DNA of 64,000 nt from Mrakia gelida (lineage: Eukaryota > Basidiomycota > Tremellomycetes > Cystofilobasidiales > Mrakiaceae). How positions within the stretch are numbered: position 1 is the stretch's first letter; each line of letters opens with the position of its first letter. The translations under genes were made by a program, and so were the position numbers. Location: contig BRON01000003.1 of the NCBI GenBank assembly GCA_024345305.1, positions 806,001 through 870,000 of the forward strand, given 5' to 3'. Below the pieces are notes generated by a model that saw only the letters and a list, made by a program, of their open reading frames with translations, did no database searches and was not told the DNA's origin. Of this stretch, positions 24,864-35,955 are shown in pieces.

Positions 24864-26133
24864 ATGTCAACTGTCCCGCCCGTGAAGGAGCTTGACCCCT
24901 ACCGAGAGCTTCCAGCTTCGATCCGAGTGAGTTGAGCTTTGCTCTTCCTTCCCTCCCTCCTCTCTTGCCCCCTTCCCGTCTCCCCAGCTGACTCACCACT
25001 CCTTTCTCTCTTCTTACAGTCCACCAACCTCCTCTTCTCCACCTCGAACCCCTCCAACCCTGCCGCAACTCTCAGCTCCCTCCCAACCTTGCTTCTCGCC
25101 TCCTCAACGCCTCACTCCTCCCTCCCCCCTTCCCAAACGTACTCCCTCAAGATCGCCTCCAAAGCCCTCACCCTCTCCAACCCCCAGAAACTATCAGCAG
25201 CCTCAACCAAAAAAGCCCTCGCTCTTGCTACAGCCAAGAAGCAAGCCGTCCGAGGCTCAGGAGCAGGCGGGGTGGGGTTGCTGAGTCGAAAGGAAGCGAA
25301 GAGGAGGTCCGTTTGGGTTCCTCGCAAGGACGAGCTGAGCTGGGAGAAGCTCGAAGGGTTGAGGAGCTTGTGGGAGGGGTACATGATTGAGCTGCTGGGG
25401 CTGGGGAACGCTGGAGCGCTGGGGGCGAACGGGAAGGGGACTGAGGGAGGGAGGTGGGAAGGGAATGCGGAGGGGATGCAGACGAAGGTCGCTAAGGCTG
25501 ATTTCTGTGGGTGTTTGATCAAAGGTGAGTGCAGGTTCTCACAGCTTGGTAGGAGATGGTGGGTTGGGTGAGAGTGGGAAAGGTGGTCTGACAGTTTTGC
25601 TGGTGTTTTGATCAGTGACGGACGCGAAAAATCGCGACATCGTCGACGTCGAGGGAATCGTTGTTCAGGAGACAGAACAGACGTTCAAGATCGTTACTAG
25701 GCTTTCGAAGATCAAAGGTGCGTCCCTCATCTTAATCGCTGCGCTCTCGTATCTTTCCCCAGCAGCAGCTCTACCTCGCTCCTCGCGTCTCCGAACGACC
25801 TGACTCACACCTCCCTCCCCTCCTCTTCCTCCCCTCTCAGTCATCCCCAAACAATCCACGACCTTCACCTTCTCCATCCCCGTTCCCACACCATCACCAA
25901 CACCCAACCAAACCGGACCCTCCACACCCAACGCCTCCGCTTCCTCCTCGCGCTCCTCAACTCCCCTCCCTCCTCCTCCACCCCCTCCTCCTTCAACCTC
26001 AACGAAGAAAGCCAAGACCACTCGACTCGAGTTCGATCTCTACGGCTCGCAGTTCCTGTTCCGGAACTCGGATCGAGCGGGGAGGAAGTTCAAGAGTCAT
26101 GCTGGCATTGAGATTGAGGGAGCGCTGGGATGA
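24864..26133 (+). CDS. POP4: Ribonuclease P/MRP protein subunit POP4 (Rpp29)
   Basis: POP4/Rpp29 is a core protein of nuclear RNase P and RNase MRP, with an Sm-like (UPF0086) fold that contacts the RNA and helps tRNA 5' maturation and rRNA processing. Exons 24864-24926, 25020-25524, 25616-25717 and 25841-26133 give 320 residues. The conserved C-terminal fold is clear: KADFCGCLI, then GIVVQETEQTFKIVT, then KVIPK at the third junction, then YGSQFLFRNSDRAGRKFK before the end. Two fungal-specific low-complexity parts are present: a Ser/Pro/Ala-rich N-terminal half, and a Pro/Ser/Thr insert of about 45 residues between the VIPK strand and the last beta strands. The positively charged KKAK tract after that insert may help RNA contact (inference). 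The gene lies tandem to the SDR gene and converges with the F-box-like gene. Confidence 0.92.
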
Positions 26134-26574
26134 GGACGAACGAGGCTTCGCGTTTTGGGTTCGTTCTCGTTGTTCTAGGTTACCGATACGTTCGTTCGTT
26201 GTCATTATCATGAGGTTCAGAGCGATACCAAGCTAGTGTATGGAAAGGCGCAGGAGGAGCGGTCGGGGTCATGAGGAGAGGTGGAAAGCTAGACGACGAG
26301 GAAGAGCGAAAGCGAAAGCTCGACGCGACGGACGAGGACGAAGGAAAAGGATGAGCGCATCGAGGCACCGAACGGATGAGCTATTGATATGGGTAAAGAG
26401 TAGCTATGTAAGACGAAGAAGAAGCTGGGGCGTGTGCGCGAAGAGAGACGGGTGAGGAGGAAGACGCGTCGAGGCTGTCGAGTGAGCAAAAAACGAAGAG
26501 CCACGTCGTTGATCAGTCCACGTTCTCGATGATCTGGACGAAGCGAGCCACCAAGTACAAGAACGCTGCTCACT
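26134..26574. other. Convergent intergenic region between POP4 and the F-box-like gene
   Basis: About 440 bp holding the 3' ends of two convergent genes. It is purine-rich on the plus strand. Open frames on either strand lack splice signals and recognisable motifs. Confidence 0.45.
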
Positions 26575-27588
26575 TCAGATCTCCAGCTCAACCGCGAAAC
26601 GATCTCTCCACCTCTGATCGAGCGCCCGAACTCCTTCTTCCGCCTCACTCTTCATCTCCTCCGAGTTCACGACGAAGACAACGGAACCCCTTTGCATCGT
26701 GTCCAGTCCCAAGCTTGACCAGGATCGTTCCAAGTCTCGTACGAACGGCTGTGGTTTCCCGTTCGACAAGGTAGCGACGTGCAGACGAAGAGTTCGCCGA
26801 CGATTTGTAGCTTGACGATCCAGACGGCGACACGAGGTGAAGGGTGCCCTTAAAGCCAACGGTTTGGATCCGGTTCCACTGGGAAAGACGAGGAGGTCCG
26901 TGGATGAGAATGAAAGGGGAGAGGGTCGAGGCGAAGTCGTAGGCGAGCTGAAGGGGATTTAGACGAGGAAGGAGGGCCGTATGGAGGACCGTGAGGAGTT
27001 TTTTGTAATCCACTTTACAACAGAGTTTGAGAGTGTCGAGAGGAATGGGCTTCGAGTCCTCCATCCTTGAGGAGGAGAGGTGGAGGGAGGAGGGGATGTC
27101 GTCGCGGGCGAAGGAGGAGAAGTCGACGTGAAGGTGCTTGAGTTGCGAGAGAGAGAGGAAGGGGTTGATTCGAGATGGTTTCTGCTCCTCGGGGGAGAGT
27201 ATCTGAAGAATTCAGGAGAAGGGTTGTGTCAGTGATGGATCCAGAAGAGAAGAGAAGAGGAAAAGGGAAGCAAGAAGAGGGAAGGAAGCTGACCCTCGTG
27301 AACTCGACTCTCTCGCAGAACAGCAGCTCCAAAGCCTCCACCGAGGTGATCTCGACCACCCCCTTGCCGTATAGGATAGGTACAGTAGCGGCGAGTACGT
27401 CCAGCGAGACTCTTCCAAGGACGGCGAGCGTAGCATCTGAGGCTTGTTCGAAGACGAGAAGGAGGACCTCCCAGGGGAATCGAACACGAGGAGGTGCAAC
27501 GAGCTGCCAGGACCGGGGAAGCGGAGAAAACGTCAGTCTAGGGCTATCGAGAGGAGTGATGGCTAAGCAAACAACTCACGAATGACAT
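26575..27588 (-). CDS. F-box-like protein, uncharacterised
   Basis: Minus-strand exons 27588-27580 (only ATG TCA TTC), 27503-27294 and 27202 onward are joined by good local introns. The protein begins MSF, then a block resembling an F-box (FPWEVLLLVFEQASDATLAV and LYGKGVVEI), then LKHLHVDF and LKLCCKVDYKKLL segments like those of fungal F-box/leucine-rich proteins. Beyond about 26834 the reading frame loses its coding look. Assuming an intron 26833-26749 (donor GTGTCG, acceptor CACAG, phase fits) connects to a coding-like tail ending at TGA 26575, for about 253 residues. Without that intron the frame would end near 26645 in a poorer sequence. F-box proteins usually bring substrates to SCF ubiquitin ligases; no substrate can be guessed. 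The family assignment is tentative. Confidence 0.5.
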
Positions 27589-28327
27589 ATCCAAGGGTGA
27601 GAAAACGGGAAGAAGGAGCAAGATGGACGACGGAGGGAAGGGAGGAAACGAATGAGCTCGCTCGCTCGTCCCCTCCCGTTTCAGGAGTCACGTTTTCGGT
27701 CAGTCACCGGTCACCTCCAGGCAACTTTTTTCGAAGAAGGTCGGCTTCAACTCATGTACTACCTGTTCAAGAAAATAAATGTCCAAAAACAGGGGAAGTC
27801 CGACGGGCTGCGGGCGAGAAGGAAGGTGAAGGAGGAGAGGAGGAGGGTCGAGCTTCGAGCTCGACGTTCTCCTTCACCGACCACTCCGTTTTTCATAGCC
27901 TTCCCTTCTTCCTCGGTCTCGCACAGCTCCAGTCGTACAAGAAGAGCAGCATCTCTGAATAACAGTCCATCGACCGATATCGATCAACGCTCGGACCCAG
28001 CAGGAACAGCAACGCATTGGAAGGGATCCCTTTGAGCTCGCACCTCCGCCGAAGGTGAGCAAACGAGTTTCTTCCCTCCCTCCATGCCGCTTCAGCTCGC
28101 AGACGGAGCTTGCAGACTCAATGGAGCTACAAGATCTATGGGAAGAAGATCCGTCGGGTCCCTGTGACCTGGGGGACTGGGAGGGAGAGCGCTCTGAGCG
28201 AGTTGGAAGGAGGAGAGCTCATTCCATCGTCCATCTCCTTCCCTTTTTTTCTGTCACTCACCGCCTTCTCTCCGTGTCTCGGCGGAACGTCTGAGCTAAC
28301 ATGTTCTTGTTCCCTTCGCCTCCTCAG
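27589..28327. promoter_or_regulatory. Divergent region with possible spliced leader or small unassigned gene
   Basis: This 739-bp stretch separates the F-box-like gene and the Msb1-type gene. It contains a donor GTGAGC at about 28053 and an acceptor with a CTAAC branch directly before the Msb1-type start codon. It may hold 5'-UTR exons. A coding-like stretch lies just after 28115 (reading WSYKIYGKKIRRVPVTWG), but I could not build a complete gene from it. Confidence 0.35.
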
Positions 28328-31300
28328 ATGTCTTCCTTCCTCTCTCGAGTCAAATCCCAGTTCTCATCTTCCTCAAGCTCCTCCTCGTCGTCCAAGAAGC
28401 AGTCCTCCTCCCCCTCTTCCTCCTCTCCTCCATCTTCCTCACCCTCGACGATCAAAGCTTCCCCGTCTTCGACCTTCTCTCGTCAAGGGACCATCACTCG
28501 CAAAGCTGTCCCTCTCTCGTCCTCGACCTCTTCCTCCAAACTCAACGGATCCGCCGTCCCGAGACTGCAGCTTCATCTAGACGAACGCGAAGGAGGAGGA
28601 CTTGGTATTCGTGCCGAAGGAGGAGTGCTCGAGGAGGACGCTACAGCAGCTCTGAGAGTGAAAGAGATCGAGATCTTAGGGACCTCGTCGTGGACGTCAG
28701 ACCAGGTTACCGAGTTTGTGGCTCTTTGCGCGAAGAAGATGAAGGAGCGAGGTTCGTCGCGCCTCTCTGTTCCCTCACCCACGCCCGCCCTCTTTGTGAG
28801 ATCTTCCGGGGTTCTCCTAGCTGTGCTGATCATCTTTAACTCCTCCGTACTCTCCTTGCTTCCGCAGACATGTCAACTCCAGGTCTCTTCCTCCCTCATC
28901 GCCTCCCATCCTCCCTCACAACTCAGCAGACCCTCCTCCTCCTCTTCCTCCGACTCAAGCAACCCGAAATCTTCCCTCCAGCTCCTCCAACCTCCTCCCT
29001 CACCCTCACTCCTCCAACACCCGCCTACCTCTTCGAAACAGAGCTCAAGTACACAGCCCTCGTCCACGACCTCGCGTCCTCGATCCGATTCGCGATTCGA
29101 CATCTCTCACCGTCGAAGGAACGCTCGGAGTGGTACGCGTCGTTCGCGACTTGGGAGGTCGAGAGAGGCTTCGAGCCGAACGTTTGGGTTCAGATCGGTG
29201 GGATGAACGAGGAGGTGCGGAAGCTCATGGTTGTGGTGGAGGAGTTGTTGATGGGCGTCGCTGCACTCGTTGACAGGACGGGCGTGTCGGCGGCGAGGTT
29301 GACGCGTCTGTTGGGTTTCTGGATCCTGAGGGATGGTTCGGAGATGAGTGGAGATGGTGGAGAGGTGGTGGATCTAGTGAGGGAGTTTGAGAGGCTGGGA
29401 AGGAGGATGGAGCATGCCACGCTCGCCTACATTCGGTGAGTCTCCTCTTTCCGTCGTCGCGTCTGGTGCGAGAGGTCGCTGACCTCTCATGTTTTCGACG
29501 ACAGCTACCAATCTCAACTCGGTCAGATCCCTACTCGACTCCTCCCTCTCATCGAAGGCTACCCTTTCCGATCAAACGAAGAGCAGCATCACTACTCGGC
29601 AACTCCTCTGCTCGGTACACCTCCCTCGACAACTCGTCCTCGTTCGGTTCTTCACGTCAAGATTCGAGCGTCGACGTTCCCCAAGACCTCTCGGAAACCG
29701 GACCCAGTCTATCTCGCCGAGCAAGCCTTCCGAGCCAGCCTGAGTCAAGGAGCAAAGAAGTCGCAGGAGGCTTCGCAGTGGGAGATGATCCGAGGACGCG
29801 TCCAACTTTCGAACGACGACGCGAAGCTCGATCTGGGAGAGGTGTTTGATTCGGAGACGATTAGGACGATCTCGGTGAGTGCATCGGCTGCCTATGATCT
29901 TACTATCCATAGAGCGAACGCGTAACCACGGCGATGAACTGACTTTGACGTTCCTCTTCGTTCCGTCCTCCTCCAACAGATCATCGACGACCTCTACCCA
30001 TCACGACCTACCAAGCCTGCAGCTCCTCCTCCCTCCGAGCCGATGTACCGACCTTTCCAAGCCAACGGTTCGAACGACCAACTCTCGTCGATGCGATCTC
30101 TCGGTCGACCCTCGCACCAGCGGAAACGGTCGATGAGTCATAGCGACGTCCTCTCCTCCGTCGAAGAAGTCGCACCCTCGTCCACCTCCCCATCCTCACC
30201 CTTCTCCGAGTTCGGAATGAAGTCGGCCTCCCATCTCACCCTCTCACCTTCCTCTTCGTCCATCAAGGCCTCAGCAACTGGCGCGTCGACGATCGGTGCC
30301 GCTCCTTCCTCGAGCTGGGCCGAGTTCTCCTCCTCAGGCTTCGGTGAATCACCCACTACGGACAAGTCGTCGCTGCAGATCGGAGAGGCTTTCGACCTTC
30401 CGATGCCCCCGAGGAGGATCACCGGACGTTCTCCAGAGCTCGAGAGGATCTTAGGAAACGGCAGCAGGTCGACTCTCTCAGACTCAGCTCCCTCCCCAAC
30501 CACGCCGACTTCAGCAGCAGGAAGAGCAGCCTCTACGTCAACTCCAGCAGAGATCGAAGCCATCGAGATCCTCCAGGTCGATGAGGCGTTCTACGAGTTC
30601 ACTCAGGACGTTCTGCTCGATCCAGGAGTCGCAAAGTCCTTCCCCGTTTGGGCGATGTACGAGCTTCGCTCCTTCGACTCCAACTCTTCAACTTCCACCC
30701 CCTCATCACCACCCACTCCCACCTCCCCAACCTGGCTCCTCATCTCCATCGCACCCAAACCAAAACCGATCCCTCCTCCCTCCGCACCCATCCCAACCTC
30801 CATATCCTCCTCCTCCTTCCTCAAACCCACCGCATCTCAACGTCGCTCAACCAGCACTCCTACCTCATCCGGCGACGAGCCGATCATCAACAAGAGCACG
30901 AGGAGGAAGAGCTTCCTGGGCTTCGGGATGGGATCGCTTGGGAGGAAGAAGAGCGTCTCGTCTGGATCAGCTCTCGATGGAGGAAGATCGGGAGCAGTTT
31001 CACCCTCGCCGTTGTCCCTCTCGACGAAGAACTCGTCCACCGAGATGGGAGCCAAGAAGCCGGCGGTCCCGACCCTTGCCGCATCGGTTTCGAGGACCAA
31101 GTCGAGGGAGATGTTCGTCAGTTCAGCACCTCCAGTCACGGTCAAGAAACCCGTCGTCGTTTCGCCTCCTCCCGTACCTACCTCGCCCGAGGTCGTCGAG
31201 ATCAGTCGCGTCGAACCAGAGGAGACTCCAAGTACTCCCATCATCGAGGAAGCTGCCACCGAGGAGGCGGTCGAGGAGGAGACAGTCCCTTCTTCGGAAG

Positions 31301-32564
31301 CCGTCGCGTCGGAGGAAACAGTCGAGGTCGTCGCGACGCCAGTCGAGCCAGAGGTCGTCGCATCTTCGGTTGAGCCAGAAGTCGAACCATACCAGGGGAC
31401 GATCAGCACTCCTCCTATCCAAGATGTCGTCGAGCAAGAGGCACCGTATCAGGACGCTGCCAACGAGGTCGTTGAAGCTCCCTCGTCTCCCGCTCTTCCT
31501 CCCGTCGAGCCAACTCAGGACGTCGCCGAACCGGGACCATCTCTCCCCGCGCCAATCGTCGAGGAGTTCGAACAACAGCCCTCTCAAGAGATCCTCGCTC
31601 CTTCGTCGGTCGAAACTCCATCATCTCCCACTCCTTCTCCAGCCGAGCTCGTCGAGGAATCGGATCCAACTCTCTCCCTCCCTTCGCTCGGCGAACCCAT
31701 CGAGCACGAGATCCCTCTCGTCCCCGAACTCCCCACCACCGCGAGTATCATCCAAAAACGCGCCACTCCCATCGACGAGCCCTCCTCAACGCTCGCCTCT
31801 CCTACGTCAGACGTCCCGTCGTCGCGGACCTCGTTCGAAACCGCTCCCATCGCTCCCTCCCCTCTTCCTCCCTCTACTCCTCCAACACTCCCAGTCGACG
31901 ACACCGTCGAGCTCTCTATCCCCGAAACCGACGCGGGAGCTCTCGACCTCGAGGATCCGGAGACTCCCACCGCGCCAACTCACGTCGAGGAGGAGGAACT
32001 TCAAGTCGCGTCGACGGAACCTGAGTCGAAGGAGGAGCCTAGGACGCTGGACGAGGTGGCAGACCTTGTGGTCGAGAAGGTCGAGGTTTCAGCTGCTGGA
32101 GCCGTTGCTGGTGTCGTCGGGTTGCTGCAGGAGGTTGGACTCGTTGCGAAGGAAGAGAAGTTCGAAGAGAAGGAGGTGATTGAGGATAAGACTGTCGCTG
32201 AGGTTCGTTCGCGTCTAGTTTTGTTTCGAAGTCGATCACATCCCGCTGACCACTCTCTTTCTTTTCTACGCAGGACCCTCAACCCGTCCCAGCATCTCTC
32301 GAAACCAGCGAAACCGTCGAAGCTCCTCCTCCTCCCATCGTCGAACCCAAAGCCGACAAGCAGGTCTCCGAGCCGACATCTCCCCTCCCTCCCTCCTCGC
32401 CTCCCAAAACGGAGGTCACCGACCTCCCTCTCCTCACTCCTACCTTCCTCTTCACCGAACACTCGGACGACCTCCCTCCTGCTCCTCTCGTGCCCACCGT
32501 CGAGCTCGCATCCGTGGAGGAGACGCGTCCAACAACCCCTCCTCCCGCGACCCACACTCATTAG
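28328..32564 (+). CDS. Msb1/Mug8-type cell-polarity protein with a long disordered C-terminal half
   Basis: Exons 28328-28751, 28868-29435, 29505-29874, 29980-32202 and 32274-32564 give 1291 residues. After a Ser-rich basic start (MSSFLSRVKSQF) the N-terminal third resembles the Msb1/Mug8 domain. DMSTPGLFLPHRLP follows the first junction, then LVHDLASSIRFAIRHL, WYASFATWEVERGF, ARLTRLLGFWIL and HATLAYIRYQSQLGQIP. In yeasts Msb1 acts with Cdc42/Rho1-Bem1 signalling at growth sites, and the domain has a RhoGAP-like fold. From about residue 470 the protein is low complexity: Ser-rich, a basic RRKSFLGFGMGSLGRKK patch, then about 400 residues rich in Pro, Val and Glu. The start at 28328 directly follows a CTCCTCAG acceptor, so a 5'-UTR intron is likely. 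Domain assignment is by motif memory only. Confidence 0.72.
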
Positions 32565-32936
32565 CTTCCTCCCCTTTGCTTCATTCTCCGTCTTTCATCT
32601 TCACTCATAATCCGATACCCTCGCGTTGCTTCTCATCTCGCTCTCACCCTCCTAGAATACCCACTCTCGCTTCGTTCGTTTCTTGCGCGACTCCTCGCGA
32701 CGTGACCTCTCTCATTCATTTAAATCCACAGCTCGCTCTCACCTCATACACTCGTCTCTTCGCTATGATTTCAATACCCTCCCCTTCTGCATTCCCACCC
32801 TGAAAGTCTGTCGATCAACAGAAGAGTTGAGAAGCGACCGGCGCTTTCCTCGACGCGTCTCTCCCCTCTCTCTCCCTCTCCCTCCGCCCTTCCTCTGTCT
32901 TCGTTTGCTTTGATCCTCATCGGATCAGCCTAGCCC
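32565..32936. other. Convergent intergenic region
   Basis: 372 bp between two convergent stop codons. Pyrimidine-rich, with several ATTTAA/TCATAA-like A/T islands that could serve polyadenylation. No gene seen. Confidence 0.45.
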
Positions 32937-33847
32937 TCAACTTAAGAACAACCCACACTCCCTCCAAACAGCTTTGTCCAACCGATCCCTCTCCCAGCAT
33001 CCTGCTCCCCTCTCGTCAAACTCGATTTTGATGCCCCTCTTCTTGCCCTCCTCCGTTCCACCCACCACCTTCTCTCCTCGCTCCTCCCCACCTTCCCCAG
33101 CAGCTTCAGGTGACACGTCGCGCTCCCACTCCATCCAAACCCCCAAGCCCAACCTCCCCAAGTTCGGCTCTCCCCCTCCCTTCCGACTCGGTTCGCCTAG
33201 CTCGCTGAGTAACAGCGCTCGGGCTGTTGAGGTTCGAAGGAGAGGAGGGGGGAGGATTGAGCACAGGGCGGGGCAGAAGATGGGCTTCGTGGGTCGTGGG
33301 TTGGGAGTGGGTTGGGAGGAGGGAGAGGGAGGGGCGGGTGGGTTGAAGAGATCGATTTGGATGAGCTGGGAAGGGGTCGAGGTTGAAAAGCCTAAGGAGA
33401 GACCTAGGGAGTGGTAGGAGTGGAAGATGATGTCGGCTGCGGGTATGAAACAAAGAGGGTGGGTATGGAAGGGGTGGTTGGTTCGGGGAGGAAACACGAC
33501 GAGGGAAGGAGAGGGATGTTGAGCTCGAGTGTTCCTTCCCTCCCTTCGCTTGACAGAACGACAAGAGACACCGGCGGGTTCGACTCACAGTACTTGACCA
33601 CCACAGGCTCCGGTATAGGCCCTTCGAGCCCTTCCATCTCGCATGCCTTGGTGAGAAACTGAGCGATGCGATCTGAGTCGAGAGGGAGGGAGGATTCAAG
33701 CAAGGAGTAGAGGTCGAGAGCTAGTACGAGACGGGTTGGGTCAGCCTTCGACTGGTTTAATTCTGGAGAATTTTCAGAAAGGATCGAGCTCGACTGACTA
33801 GGTATCGTCGGCGGGAGTTCCGATATGGTTGCTGAGGTTGAAGGCAT
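32937..33847 (-). CDS. Conserved fungal protein of unknown function
   Basis: Two exons, 33847-33589 and 33436-32937, joined by a GTGAGT...CCGCAG intron, give 252 residues. Characteristic blocks are RLVLALDLYSLLESSL near the start, YSDIIFHSYHSLGLSLGF created across the junction, GEPSRKGGGEP, and LGVWMEWERD, then IKIEFDERGAGCWERDRLDKAVW at the end. I recall other basidiomycete genomes having an unnamed protein with the same SLGLSL, GEP.RKGGG and EW.KD pattern, but know no function or domain name. The same frame is open further up to an ATG at 34015. I prefer 33847 because family proteins begin shortly before the RLVLALDL block; an intron-like GTGAGC...CTGAC...TAG inside 33893-33722 also keeps phase and leaves the N-terminus uncertain. 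Confidence 0.7.
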
Positions 33848-34118
33848 GGTCGTCGGGAAGGAGCGAACGAGACCACGTCGTTTTTCGAGCTCACCTTTCG
33901 TTCGGTCCTTCTGAAAGTCGTTCCAGTTGTAACGCCAACAACCTCTATAGATCGGAACAGTCCTTATCAGCTTGGCCGTCCTCGCATCTCCCCATCTCGC
34001 CCAACTCTGCTTCATCGCTTCGCCCTTCTCCCTTCAATCGACCCAACGAACCTCCCTCCTCTGTTCCTCTCGAGCTCATCTCCCTTCCCCCTCCCTCCCT
34101 TCAGCCCGTTCACCCACC
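33848..34118. promoter_or_regulatory. Divergent promoter region of the unknown gene and PHA2
   Basis: 271 bp between divergent start codons, with a pyrimidine-rich stretch just before PHA2 and the local CCACC context at its ATG. On the minus strand an in-frame ATG at 34015 leaves open whether the unknown protein begins inside this stretch. Confidence 0.35.
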
Positions 34119-35784
34119 ATGCCCTCCTCCTCGTCAGAACCTCTGAAGCCTCTATTAGTGTACCTAGGACCTCCAGGAACGTATACGCATCAGGTCAGAT
34201 CTTCGCCTTCGCTCTTTGAAGAGGGAGAGCTCAACGACAAAGAGAAGGAAACCGAGAGAGCTGACTTGATTCGAGTGCTTCTTTCCTTCCCCTCCAGGCT
34301 GCGTTTGAACGATTCGGGGACTCGGTGGACTACGAGCCTAGAGAGACTATAAAAGGTGAGTGCGAGCACCCCCTTGCGAGGAGGAAGGGTGGGGCTAAGG
34401 GAGGGAGGAAGAGCGTTCGGAGGTCAGCCCGAAGGAAGAGAGGAGGAGGGGAGTCGAGCTCGCACCTTTTGCGTCTATCGCTCTTCCTATGTAGTGTCAG
34501 TCGAGGAGATACATCAGAAATCCCACTATTAGCTCTGCAGACGCCTCGGCTTCTACACCACATCTCTCGCGAAATCTGTCCTCGAATCAACTTCCCAACC
34601 TGACACTCCCTCCTTGCTCCTCGCCTCTCTTTTCTTCCAGACATCTACACTTACCTCCCCCCACCATTCTCCTCACCTCGCCAAATCCTTCACCTAGCAC
34701 CCCTAGAAAACTCCAAAAATGGAATCGTCCTAGAAACCCTCGATCTCCTCCTCCAACCCCCCTCCTCCTCCTCCTCCTCGCGCGAAGGACGTCTGATCGT
34801 CCGAGAAGAGCTCAGGACGAAAGTCCAGCACTGTCTCGTCGTTTCGAGCGCTCACAAGGGGAGGGAAGTGGGTGATTTGGAAGGGATCAAGTGGGTGAGG
34901 AGTCATGAGCAGGTGAGTTGGCCAGCCAGCCCTTCGTTTTGGTTTCCGAATCGGTCGCGTCGCTGACTTCCTTTCCACCTCCTCGTTTGCTTTTTGGTTT
35001 CGTTGCAGGCCCTAGCTCAATGCCAAACTTTCCTCACCACTTACCTGCCCAACGCCAAACGCATACCCGTCACCTCCACCGCTCACGCAGCCGTCTCTCT
35101 CCTTCCTTCGTCCCATCCCTTCTCGCCTGCTTCCTCTTCGACTACCAACGGGGCGAGCGAACCAGAAGGAAGAGGAGCGGCGATCTGCTCGAGAGTCGTG
35201 GTGGATATATATGAGGGGCTGGAGTGTGCGAGGGAGGGAATTGAGGATAAGAAAGGTGAGTCCTTCTTGATTCGATCCGGACGCGTCGCGTTCAGCTTCG
35301 TTCGAATCGAGGCAGCGAGCGAGCCCTTCTGTTGTCCTTGCTCTTTCAGTCCGTTCTAAAACTCACTCCCACCGCTCCTACTCCTGTCCCTCGTTCGCTC
35401 CCTTTCGCTCTCATCTCGACCCTTCTCCCTCCAGGCAACACAACTCGCTTCCTCCTCCTCTCCCGCTCGCCCCTCCCTCCCCATCTTTCCTTGCCCCGGA
35501 ACCCGCTGCAGAGATATCAGCACCTCAACATGATCTCCTACCCCTCCCTCCCTCCCTCAGCACTACACACCATCCTCTCCCCCTCGCTCGTCTCGCTCGA
35601 TCGACGACCCGCCCAGGAAGCGGTGGATACGGGCGACGGAGGAGGGTTCAGGAGTGGCTGGTTGGCGGTATACGAGAGCGACCATGAGGAGGGAGAAGAG
35701 GAAGAAGGGTGGTGGATGGACGACGAGGAGGAGGTGGGGAGGGTGGGTGGGGTTTGGTTGGGGAGGTGGAGGAAGTATGATTGA
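34119..35784 (+). CDS. PHA2: Prephenate dehydratase, phenylalanine biosynthesis
   Basis: Prephenate dehydratase turns prephenate into phenylpyruvate with loss of water and CO2. Exons 34119-34193, 34298-34355, 34641-34912, 35009-35255 and 35435-35784 give 333 residues, matching the size of yeast Pha2. Catalytic-domain motifs: GPPGTYTHQAAF at the start (created across junction 1), APLENSKNG (the PLENS motif), VQHCLVV, STAHAA and the catalytic GNTTRF, formed exactly at the last junction. Introns 34356-34640 (285 nt) and 35256-35434 (179 nt) are long for this genome. An alternative acceptor at 34494 would lead to an early stop. After TTRF the usual ACT regulatory domain is hard to see: HLNMISYP survives, but the preceding strand and glycine-containing helix are missing. 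This may mean altered Phe feedback (inference). It lies just left of the copia element. Confidence 0.9.
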
Positions 35785-35950
35785 TCAACCGAATGGATGT
35801 GTCGTAGAATTCTGGGAGTCGGCAGCCAGAAGGGAGAGGGAATCAGAGGCCTCGTCGTAACTTGCTTGCAAGAGACCCGGGAGAAAATCTCGAAGGTAGG
35901 AAAGACTCCTTTATCGAGACCATGCCGATGAAGAGCCGAAGCGCGGACCC

Positions 35951-35955
35951 AAAAC
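35951..35955. repeat. Left target-site duplication AAAAC of the copia element
   Basis: The five bases directly before the left LTR are AAAAC and are repeated at 40803-40807 directly after the right LTR. A perfect 5-bp duplication is what integrase of Ty1/copia elements produces. Confidence 0.9.

Noticed and set aside
33722..33893. Removing an intron-like segment from the unknown minus-strand gene and starting at 34015
   Set aside because: It would delete the RLVLAL part that family members seem to keep. Retained only as an alternative in the feature note.
34356..34494. Using the 34494 acceptor as the main PHA2 junction
   Set aside because: It leads to a stop after twelve codons, while joining to 34641 gives the conserved path to the PLENS motif at the right distance.
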